Assembly (NCBI GenBank): GCA_905250125.1
Contig: CAJNOL010000158.1
Span: 1-64,000 of the forward strand
Reading direction: 5' to 3'
DNA length: 64,000 nt
Source: Rotaria sordida
Taxonomy: Eukaryota; Rotifera; Eurotatoria; Philodinida; Philodinidae
Position 1 is the stretch's first letter, and every line of letters begins with the position of its first letter. Shown here one piece after another: positions 12,572 to 24,500 of the stretch. A model generated the notes under the pieces. That model saw nothing but the letters and a program-made list of their open reading frames with translations, did no database searches and was not told the origin of the DNA. Both the position numbers and the translations under genes were made by a program.

Positions 12572-13273
12572 ATACGCCCGGAAAAAAAGCTGCAGTCTGT
12601 ATTTTAGCTAAGTTCTTACCATAGAAACGCATTTAAAAAGAAACTAATTACATATTATGAAAGCCCGTGGAATTTTCTATCATCCCGTATAATTATGTTC
12701 TAGTTTGTATTTATGTTTTACCAAAATAAATTGAGTGTAATGAAGGCACCCTCATATCCAGATTACCACAGACATGATTTATTCATTGTCATCAAAATTA
12801 GTTTATTGAATTTTTCATCACTATAAGATTACATTTTTAGAAAAGTAATTATGTATTCTGACAGAGCGTGAAATTCTCTATCATTCCATATAATTACCTA
12901 TTTTATTGCATTCGTTTATTGCAATGTATAGATGCAAGATAGTTAACAAATTTACAGGATGGTAGAGAATTTCATGCTCTATCAGAATGTATAATTACTT
13001 TTCTTAAAAGATAATTTTATAGCGATGAAAAAGTCAAAAAAACTAATTTTGATGACAGTGAAAAAATCATGCCTTTGAGAATCTGAACATGAGAGTACCT
13101 TCGTTATGCTCAATTTATTTTGGTAATACATAAGTGGAAATTAAAACTTAATTATTCAGGCTGATAGAAAACTCCATGAACTTTCAGAATATGTAATTAG
13201 TTTTTTTAAAATACGTATTTATGGTAAAAATTTAGTGGCAATACGGCCTGCAGCTTTTTTTTCTGGGCGTATA
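12572..13273. mobile_element. Foldback (long inverted-repeat) DNA element, mariner-type ends
   Basis: The two halves are reverse complements over about 340 bp each. The ends TATACGCCC(G/A)GAAAAAAAG then CTGCAG are mirrored at 13246-13273. Internally, CAAAATAAATTGAGTGTAAT (left) matches the reverse complement of the right arm with a few mismatches, and both arms carry the 'gaattttctatcat' type motif. A short loop lies near 12925-12960. There is no transposase. Flanking TA/ATA fits TA target duplication of Tc1/mariner-type elements (inference). By eye the arms differ at roughly one base in seven, so the copy is not recent. The element sits between SERINC and SIRT1, within the 3' flank of SERINC. 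Confidence 0.8.
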
Positions 13274-13275
13274 TG

Positions 13276-13305
<30 letters not shown>
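13276..13305. repeat. (TA)n microsatellite
   Basis: About 15 TA units directly adjoin the right end of the foldback element, consistent with insertion into or beside a TA-rich target. Confidence 0.9.
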
Positions 13306-13309
<4 letters not shown>

Positions 13310-13599
13310 ATGACAAAAAACGCAATGAAATTTTTTTTTTTTTGAATGATCTTTGTGGCAATAATGAAATTTTTTCGAATGATTTTTGTAGCAATGTTGT
13401 ATTATTTATGCGTGTACTTATCAGACATCTATTCATTATATATATATTGTATTGTTCGTCAAAATTCATATCTCTATTAATGCATGTTACATTAAATAGT
13501 CGTCATTTGCTTGTTTTTTTTGCTTTTCTTTTTAATATTGTATAAATAAATAAGTGAAAAACATATGACAAGAACAACAACACAAACAAACTTATAGAA

Positions 13600-15212
13600 T
13601 CATTCCGTATGTTTCCTCGGTAATTCTTCTTCATCATCGGAAAGTTCATCAAAATCATCTTCATCCGATGAAAAATATATTTCAGCACCTGCAAATACAT
13701 ATCGTCGTGGTGGATATGATATATATGATGAATCTTCATTAAATAATGAAGAATTTTTAAATGATGATAATGTTCGTTTTCGTGAAGTTGATATTTTAGA
13801 TTTTAATGTTTTCGAATGAATTGATGATAAATTTTCTTCTGATGATATTATTACTGATAATTGATTATCAGTATCTGATGAAATTTTTTGTTTTTTTCTT
13901 TTTTGTTGTTTTTGTTGTCGTAAATTTTCATAAGAAATTTCATTTAAAAAATGTTGATTTTGATTTTTTAATGGTTGAAATAATGGATCAATTTTAGCTA
14001 AACGAAGACATAATTCATTTATAATAACATCACAATTTCCTAATAATTCAATATCAAATGTTTTATGTGGTAAACGTTCACGATTAATTAATATTTGTGG
14101 TATATCTCCAGGTAATAATTCTGATACAAGTGAAACAGGTTTAACTTTTAAACTTGAACCCATAACAATAAGTAAATCACATTTATTTTTATCAATTGAT
14201 ATTGTTTTATGAAAATCATCTGGTAATTGTTCACCAAAAAAAACAATATCCGGTTTAAGTATTGTATTATTAATATCCTTAGAACATTTAGGACAATATG
14301 GAATTTTTTGTTGTAAAATTTCATTTTTAATTTCATCACTTTTAACTGTATAATGACAAATACGACATGTTGCAGTTGAAAATGATCCATGACATTGTAT
14401 AAGACGTGTTATTGAACATAAATGTTCTAATGAATCAATATTTTGTGTATAATTACGTAATAATTTATCTTGTCGTTCTAATTCAGCTATAAAATAATGT
14501 GCTAATGATGGTTGATATTGTCCTGGCCAAATTTCTTTTGCAAAACGAAAAAATGGTCGAGGATCATGAGTAAAATAATTTATATCAAACATTGATTGTG
14601 GATTAGGTAATTCAGGAAATTCTTCACGTAAACGAGCATAGATACCATTACGTGAACGAAAATCAGGAACTAAAAAAAAACAAACAAACAAAAGATTATT
14701 AAAGATTTTGTTTTTTTTTTTATTTATGTAACTAATTTACTTCCACAACTAACTGATATTCCAGCTCCAGTTAAAATAAGAATATTTTTTCGTGTACGTA
14801 TTAATTCAACAGCATCATCAAGAGTTTTATATTGTTCAAGTGATTTTCGTTTACGAATTGGTAAAAAAAGGTCCATAAGAATTTCATAGAGAGTTGAAGG
14901 AGAAATATCATCTGGTAAACCGGGTAAGATACGAGAAAGTAATGGACGTAAATCAATACCAGCACGCATCTGTTCATCAAGCCAATCAAATGTTAAACCA
15001 ATTGGAAATTCACTGTCATCATCATCATCATCATCATTATCATTATCATCACTATCAGAAATAGTTTCATAAGAATCTGAACTTGACGATTGTTTACTTG
15101 ATAATAGTTCTGGTGGATCAGGAATTTCAATACTCTGATTAGATGTTTCATTTTGAACAGTTGATGGTTTAGATTCTGATGAAGTCAGATTAATTATTGG
15201 ATTTGATGACAT
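13600..15212 (-). CDS. SIRT1: SIRT1-type NAD-dependent protein deacetylase
   Basis: Two exons, 15212-14741 and 14669-13600, joined in phase 1 to give 513 residues. An acidic, Ser/Asp-rich N-terminus (poly-Asp near residues 58-66) leads into the sirtuin core: GAGISVSCG (about 147-155), PDFRS, TQNIDSLE, catalytic His251 in CHGSF, a zinc site of Cys259, Cys262, Cys283 and Cys286, then FGE and GSSLKV for NAD binding. The C-terminus (about 476-496) has PPRRYVFAGAEIYFSSDEDD, close to the ESA segment that SIRT1 folds back on its own core. This separates it from SIRT2/3. It deacetylates lysines on histones and transcription factors in the nucleus (family knowledge); a basic KR-rich stretch may be the nuclear signal. 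It is divergent with TTC21B across 320 bp. All key catalytic residues are present. Confidence 0.96.
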
Positions 15213-15532
15213 TTCTATTCTATTGATTTTGATTTATCTTTAAATCAATGAATCAGTGAATGAATCAATGTATGACTAATTTAAGATAATCAAACATGAT
15301 GTTGTTATTTAGAAAATTTAAGAATTCATTTACTTAGAATCTTTTTATTTTTTTCGTTGAAAACATTTTATTGAAATTTAGAAAATAATTTAGTTTATTC
15401 ACTTAGGACTAACGACCTCTAGTAAAAATTGAATAGAGGTTGTTGCTAATATACATTGATTGACTTGAACATGAGCGATGGTAGAAAAGAAAAATGAAAA
15501 ATCGATTCAGTTGATATCTGAAAGAATTGAAC
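15213..15532. promoter_or_regulatory. Divergent intergenic promoter region SIRT1 / TTC21B
   Basis: These 320 bp separate the start codons of two divergent genes and must hold both promoters and leaders. The sequence is AT-rich, with no obvious shared element by eye beyond poly-T tracts. Confidence 0.5.
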
Positions 15533-18500
15533 ATGGCTGAAAAAGATTTATATCATTTAGTAAATAAAAATACTTTATTTTTTGAGAAATTCTATTTTAA
15601 TTATTATATATATAGAGTAAAATTTTTTATTATTTTCGTGAACGATATTATAATCAAGCATATGTAGTAGCAAATGAAGGTTTAAAACGTTTTGTTAATG
15701 ATGGAATACTTCAATTTTATTCAGCATTAGCACAACTTATGGATGGTAAGATTAAAAACAAATAGTTTATGATAATTTAAATATATATTTCTTTAACTTA
15801 TAATGAAGATTTATTAACTTAAAAATGAATTTGTTTTTTGCTCAAATTTGCAATAAATAACTATGGCATATATTTGAATAGTACTTTTTTAAAAGTAAAA
15901 TATGAGAATCAAATGCTAAAAATAAGTAGTGGAATATTAAAGGTGATTAGCAAGAGATTTCGATTTTTACTGTCATAAATAATCTTATTATTGGAATAAG
16001 ATATAGTTAATAATTTTGATAAACATATTAAAATGTTTATTGAATAAAAAAATTAGACATATATCGAAATTCTTGATTTCTGAAAGATTTTAGAATATTT
16101 TTATGAGGCAAGTCCTTCAATCGGTTTTGGATCGAGATTATGTACATTATATATAACTGATTGTTACGGAAGTACTGCGCTTTTATGGAATTTTTAAAAT
16201 AAGTCCCATGATGACTGTCAGAAATACTAGAAAAAGTAATGTTAGAATTTCGACTTGCAACTTTGCATAGAGATAGGTGTTAAGAAGAGTAGTTTATTGT
16301 AAAAACTTCAAGTCTTTTGATTTATTTCTATCGTGAAATAAGAACATCAAATCTGTAGTTTTATATGTGTGATGTAAAAGACATACTATTATCATAGCTG
16401 CATCTTAGAATAGGACACTGGCAAGATTTGAAACATTTTCAACAAAACTATTCTTGTTAAGACGTGTCTCTATGCAAAAGTTTCAAGTGGAAATTTAAAA
16501 ATCAGTTTTTCTGATGTTCTTGACAAAAACCACAGTATTTATTTTGAAAAATACTATCAAAGTGCAGTATATATGTAGAAATAAACTATGGATAAGAACT
16601 CTTTTCCGAGTATTTATAGCTAATTTGTGTCTACATAACGCACACAGTCTCAACTCAAAAGTGATTGAATAATTGGAGGACTTTCCTCGTTAGTTTCATT
16701 TGGATTACTCGTAGTTAATTTAATGATAGTCAATAATAGAACTCTATAGTAAGGATGAAATCTAACTTGAAAAATAAAATTATATTTATTCTGATAATTA
16801 ATAAGCATTCTAACTAAGTATAATTAGAGATCAAAAGTTTAAAAAGCATCTTTTGAAGATTTATCGGAGATGCCAATATCGAATTATTGAAAATATTTTC
16901 TAATGAATAATTAAAATTGACTTGATAATATCTTTAAACATGAATTCATATTTGAAAATTTTAGTACGATTACACGAATCAATGCGTGAATTGGAACATT
17001 TACGTAATAAACCTGAATTAACAGTAGCAACTCTTCTAGCATTAATACATGCTCATAAACAACATAAAACACCAGGTATGAATATCAAAAAATTTTCTCC
17101 CTCATCTATTACTAAATTTATAATCTACAGATCGTGAAGCAATTGCAGAATGTGAAGTTAAAGTTAAAGAATTACGTAAACAAGTAGATGATACGGTAAG
17201 ACAAAAAGAATAAACAAAATTTTTCTTAATATAAAAATCTATTTACTTTTAAATCTAGGCTCTATTTTATGCTGCTCATACATTATATATTATTGGTAAA
17301 GCTGATAAAGCAACGGAATATATTGAACGAGCAACTAAACAAAATCCAACAAATATTTTTGTAATAAAAATCATTTTCTTGTATTCTAATCTTAATAATT
17401 AATTTTTAATATTTTTGTTTTTATTAAATAGGCTATAACTTTAAAAGGTTGGATATTAATTGCTAATGATGTTGCTAAAGAATCGAAACAATATTTTGAT
17501 GCTGCTTTAAAGTAAATTAATATATAAATTGAATTGACGTTTTTCTTTTTTTTTATTAAACTATTCATATAGACTTGAAAGTAATTTTCCTGATGCTGCA
17601 TTTGGTTATGCTAAATATCGTGAACTACGTTCAAATTTTTCTCAAGCACTTGAATATGTTAATCGTGTATTAGCAACAAAAAGTGATTATTTACCAGCTG
17701 TATTAGAAAATATGAAATTACAATTATGTATGCAAGATTGGGAACAATGTGAAGATGTTGCTCAAAGGTAATTTAAAATAATCATAAAAAAAAAAGATAA
17801 TTTTTTATATTATTAAAATAGAGCATTTCGAATTGATTCAAATTGTGTTGAAGCACATAAATATCATTATCTTTATTTATTATGTAAAGAAGGAAATTAT
17901 ACTGAAGTAAGTTTTGAAATTGAAATAATATATAATTTAATTTTATCATTTATTATTATTATTTTTAAAGGCTCAACAAGCTTATAGTCGACTTTTACAA
18001 GCAATTGATATATCTGAACCAAAAGGTGCTTGGCAATATTATGAAATTTCTCAAGTTGTTGCAAGAGTGGTATGAATATATTTTTTTTTTCATTTTAATT
18101 ATATAAATTAAAATAAAATATTTACAGTGTGGACGAAATCCTCAAATTCTTCAACAAAGTGAATTACTTCTTCAACGTGCTCTAGAAATTGATTCAACAA
18201 ATGCAGATTATCTTATCGAAGGTGGTTATCAAGCATTAATGGCAAATAAAATGAATGAAGCTATTAAATTCTATAAATCTGCAGCAAGAACACAAGCAGA
18301 AAATATGGCTGCTGTTTATGGTTGAATTGTGTAAAAAAAAGAAAAACTATTTTTAACTAAATTATATTTGTAGGTATTATTCATTGTCAAATATTGGAAG
18401 GAAAATATGCTGAAGCAAAACAACAAATTGAATTTCAACATGAAGTTCAAAGTGGAAATGCTGCAGTAAGCGAAGAGTCAATGAGCTTTGAGTTGAAACA

Positions 18501-21500
18501 TTTTCCTTTTTTTTCTCAAAGAGAAACCAAATCAACTGTAATATTAGAAATCACGTTTTTAAAACCATTCTCATTTGGTCTTCATTATGAATATGTGAAA
18601 AAACTTGTAGCTATTAGCAACTAGAGGGAAGGACCAAAGGTCACTGGGTATATTTTTATAGCAATCGAGGATGAGTCCTTCCTTGGAGTTCTTTAGCAGC
18701 GAAAAAGTGCACTGAACGCCATTAGCACTAAGACTTAGAATGTTCTGGAAAGGATGATGGTGATGTATTGATTTACCACAGTCATCACACAATCAACATA
18801 AAAAGCGTGAACTAATCAAGTTATAACTTTGGAATGCGATCACTATCAATATTTTTGAAGATACTTTCCTGTTATTCCGACCACTGCAAGGTGAGGATGA
18901 GGGTGGTCAGGATAACAGGAAAGTACCTTCAAAAATAGACCGTCAGCAAAAGAAAGACTTTCTATTCGAAATGCAGAAATAAATAAGAAAAATCTTTTCC
19001 CTGACCTATGGGTTATTCTTGGAAAACAACTTAGCATGTTTGGTATTAGTATATTATCTAAATAGTTTAGTTACAAGGGAAATACTAGCATAATATGATA
19101 ACAATTGAATTGAAGACAAACTTGAATCTATTGGAAGAAATCTATATCTTACATTCTTTGCTTATCACGCTAATACTACATCCATATCAAAAAAGACTAA
19201 TTCCTATCTGTTAACCGATTGAAGGAAGAACTTTATAGTTGTATCACTCTTCACAGATAAAGCTCAGCTATCCAACATTTCACATTAGAAATCACATCTT
19301 TTGTGACTCAAAACATAATCAAGTAGTCATCTAATGATCTATTCCAATTATTATTATGAATTCTTCTTCGTTTATCAAAATAAATCTCTCTTAAACAAAT
19401 CATAAGATAGTTTTATGATAATCATATTTCGTTAGTTAAATAAAATTCATTAACTACTTTTCTCTATAGAATATTCTTGTATACATGAAATATTTTATTT
19501 TATTTTATTTTTTTAGGAACTTGCCCATCTAAGAGCTATACTAGCTAAACATGAAAATGTTCTAACATCAGATCAAATTGTACAATTATTTGATGCAGCT
19601 GCTGAACAACATTTTAAAAATCTTCGAGTTTGTTTCGAATGTCTAATATCAAAAAAAGAAATCTTATTTAATAGTTTTTTTGTTATAGGGTTTACCATTA
19701 GGTAAAAAATATTTACTTTGTTTAAATCCAGATTTTATTCTTGAAGTTGTTCGTGAATATATGAATAATACAACTTTAAAAGTAATAAATTTAAATAAAT
19801 CTAAAAGAAAAATTATATTTTCTTTTTTGAATTCATAAAGCCAATTGAATCTGGTCAAACACTTGATCCATCTCTTCGAAAATCTAGTGGTATTTTAGAA
19901 CAATTAACTAAAGCTGTACCAGGTTTACTTGAAGGTCTTTTTCTATTGGCTAAAGTAAAATATTTATCTGGTGATACAAATGAAGCTAAAAATGTTCTTC
20001 GTCGTATAATTGATCAAGAAGCAACATATTCTGAAGCATATATTCTTCTAGCACAAGTCCATACACGTGAAGGTAATACACATTTAGCATATGAAGCATT
20101 AGAAAATGGTTTATCATATAATTTTGAATTAAAAACTCATCCAATATATCATTTAATACGTGCAAGAATATTAAAAAAAGAACAAAAATATGAAGAAGCT
20201 TGTAAATTATTACAAAGTGCACTTAATTTACCTGGTGTTAAAAAACGTCAACAAACTGAAACAATAAAAACACCACGAACAAAATCTGAACAAATGATTT
20301 CAAGTGTACCTATATCAATGCAAGATCGTGTTAGTGTTTATTTAGAATTAGCTGAAACACAATTATTACTTAATCGTGTACATGAAGCAAGTATATTATT
20401 ACAAGAAGCATCAACAGAATTTCAAGGTACAAGTGAAGAATCAAGAATATTATTAACAAATGTTGATCTTGCTGTAAAACGTGGTGATATTAATCAAGCT
20501 ATTGAAACTTTAATACAAATTAAACCTGATCAAACATATTATGTACAATCAAGAGAAAAATTAGCAGAAATTTATTTAAAACATCGAAGAGATAAAAAAT
20601 TATATATTAAAACATATAGAGAAGTTGTTGATAGAAATCCAACACCACAAGCTTTAGTTATTTTAGCTGATGCTTATATGAGTATTATGGAGGTTTGTAT
20701 ATTTTATATATATATATACTCAGAAGACTTTTGATATATCGATATTTATCTATAAATAATGATAAGAATGAAGTTGAGTGTGAGAAGTTAATAAATGTAT
20801 TGTCACCATCGAAAAACTGTTGCTAATTACAGGAAGACTGGTTTATTCTATCTATTTTGAGACACATTTCTTTCACTATCCTTTTACTTAATCCTCTAGA
20901 AATGCAATATGGAACTATTATAACGAGACATTATTGATATACGTTCAATGAAAGAGTTCAAATTTCTACTCTTATACTTCAACATTCTTTTTAGATTGTA
21001 TTTCACAAGAAAGTCGATCATGTTATCGTTAGACTAGATCTTTGCATTAACAGATCTGGATATATATGATAATCGGAAAGAGAATTCTTCTAATTCGATA
21101 AGTTGAGATGTTCATATACACTAGCTACTTTTATCAAAAATACTGTAGCAGTAAATACGCATATGTAGTAAACATACTGTCGGATGAGTAATATGAAAAT
21201 CGACAAAATCGTCAAGATTTTAGAAGAATGAAAACAGAAACTGAAATCTAGAGTCAAAAAGAATCGCCTCTCGCCTAAAACATTTAACCCTTCTCATTGG
21301 TATTCACTTCGAAAGATCTCATACTATTTTTTTTTCTATATAATAAATAAAAATTAATAAATATATATCAGTCACAGTTCATAATTTCATTTTCATTTTG
21401 AATTCAAATTGCTTACAATATATAAATCTATCATATTTGTTTATTACTATAGTATAATTAATTATTCTAGCCTGAAAACGCTATTGAAATTTATGATGCT

Positions 21501-24500
21501 GCACTTCGTCAAAATAATCGTGATATAACATTAATGAAAAAAATTGGTGAAGCATATATAAAAACTCATGCATATACTAAAGCAATTAAATATTATGAAG
21601 CTATTGTTAAAGCAGAACCACAAAGTGAACTAAGGTAATTCTCTTCTAAAAGAAAGAAAAAAATTAAAATCATTTCTTTTTTTAGAATTAATCTTGCTGA
21701 TCTTCTAAGTAAATTAAATCAACATGATCAAGCACAACGAATTCTTGATCAATTACTTAAAGAAGAAGGTTATTATTTAAAATTAAAAAAAAAATAAATG
21801 TGGAAACCTCGGATTTAAATCCGAGAGTTATGTGTACTTCAAAAAGTGAATGAGACAGATGAGTCATCTTAGAATGTGTGGACATCAAAATTGTCCTGGC
21901 AAACCCTTTCCGTAAACACTTGATTTCTATTGGCTATTGCTCAACCAATACGATTTGGAGGCAAATACAGCTCAGATTTGAACTCTTCACCTTGATTTAC
22001 CCTAAGAAACTCGTTTTTCGTATAACTTGATTTCTATTGGTTACTGCTCAACCAATGGGATGTCGAGGCGAATGGAACATAGATTGGAGTTCTCCATTCT
22101 AGAAAACCTCGAACTGTCATCTCTGTGATGGGAAGAACGAGCTCTAATTGTGGATCATATAGAGCGTGGACAAAAACAGAACCGAATTTCGATTAATTAT
22201 CTTTGGAATAGGCGAGTTAGCTTTCTTGTTTCTTTATGTTTCATATACCATTTTGTAGCTCGTGAAATTCTCTATCGAATGGTATATAATAGTTGGGGTT
22301 TTATTTGACTATGATAGGAAAAGTTTTTTATGAAAACAGAGAAGGGTCTATCTTCTCATAGGGAAAAATGACTATTTTTGCAATAACTCAGCAATGGTTC
22401 GGCCAATCATTCTCATCTTCGAACTCGACCGAGATATTGTTAAGACTGAACTGTGTAGAAAATTTCATCGCGATCTGATTCTCCTTTCAAAAGTTATCGT
22501 GTAAACGGACGGCCGGCCGGCCGGACGGCCGGACACACTGACCGATTCTAGAGTGTACTCACTTTTTGAGTACACAAAAAGAAAGATAATTGTTCATGTT
22601 TGTTTTTGTTTTTCATTCAGTTCAAAATACAAATTTTCAACATGCACAACAAATAACAAGAGCATATGAAATATTTGCAAATATGTTTGAACAATCAAAA
22701 CAATTTGATGAAACAAAAAAATATTTAATTCGAGCTAAAGAAAATCAAAAAAAATTACTTAAACGTATACAACTTGAAGAAGGTGATATACAAAAAGAAA
22801 ATCAAAAATTATATTGCAAGTAAATATCGAAATTATCTTATTAGATTTAATTTAACGAATGATGCGAAACTTTCTAAACAAAAAGATTTGTTTATTATTG
22901 ATCTGCATGAATATATATTCTCGACGAATGAAACATCATGATTTAGAACCAAAGTTCTATCCTCTTTACGAAGATAAACTTAGACTTATTGCATCTATTT
23001 TTATTCGAGACAAATGAGAGAATCTTGAAAAATTGGTTGGAATTTTGAACAAATCGATTTTTATTAACATCATAAGTTCGTTTATGAAGATACTAAAAAT
23101 TATTAAACTGTGATAATTTTGTAGAGTAAGCATATGTGTGATATCGAACTAAACTGTCACTTTTACTCAAGTGAAGTTATAAGCATTTTCCTTAAAAGCT
23201 ACATTCTTTTCGTCAACAAACTCGATTTTTTAAAAATTGAGGATGATAGAAAAACTACAATCTAGATAATTTATGGAAAGACAAAAAGAAACTCAAATAA
23301 TACATATTATATAGTAGAATTTGCTCTACAAGTTGATATATATCAACAAAAATTTCAATGTTTAGCTTCAGATCCCAATCATGAAAACGTATGAAAAAAT
23401 TTTCCGATCTTTCAAAAACCTAACTCACATAGTTTCATCCGTTTAGGAGACTTTCAAGTGGATTAATAATGAATAAAAATTTTGTCTAGAAACTTTTGCA
23501 TCATCCATTATTCAATTTTCTTTTTTTTTTTTTCATTTTCAAGCATTTGTTATCGTTTGGCAACAATATATTTTGATGAACATGACTATGAATCAGCTAT
23601 TAAAGATTTAAAAGAAGCAAGTGCAATTGATGATCGAAATTTAAAAGTGAGTTTTTTTGAAATGAGAAATTTCAACAATTATTTATTTTTATCATAGATT
23701 CCAATGATGTTAGCTAAAGCTTATTTAAATTCAGAACAATATGAATCATGTGAACAAATTTGTACATATATGAATAAAACATTTCCAAATGATAATTCAG
23801 TACAAATTGTAAGTTTAATTTTGATTTATGTTAAAAAAAGAAAAATCTTGATTTTGTTTTTGTTTTTTAAACATTAGATGATGGCAAATTATTTATTACG
23901 TAAAAATGAAATAGAAAAAGCTATTCAACAATATAAAGATATTATCGAACGAAATCCAAGTAAAACTTCTTTTTTTGTTTTTTAATTTAATTTATTTTAT
24001 TTTTAATGTGAAAATAGATAATTTTGATCCATTTGTACAAATGACAAAATCACTTTATCGAGCTGGACGTTTGGATGAAATAAGTGATATTTTAGAAAAA
24101 ACAGAACAAAATAATTTAAGAGCACATAATGATGCTGCTTTTAATTTTGCTAAAGGTTTATTAACTTAGTAAGTAGAATATCAGTAGAAGATTATAGCAA
24201 ATGAAATATTTACCGAGAGATGTAGCTTAACGATCAATTGATCGATAGCTTTATCTTTCAATAAATCTAACTGCTAGTAGAATTTTCAAAAGAAACAAAT
24301 ATATCTTTCTCAAGGACAATAACACATACATTTAACTTGTAAATTTTATGAAACTCTAATAATAATTAGATTTATTAAATAGGTAATGTTTCAGGTCAAA
24401 ATTCGTTTATTTTTGATTTCTCGACAATACTATGCTATGAAATCAAAAATTCAATCAAAGGTCTTGAACTTTGACATAATAGACTATTAACATGAACTAT

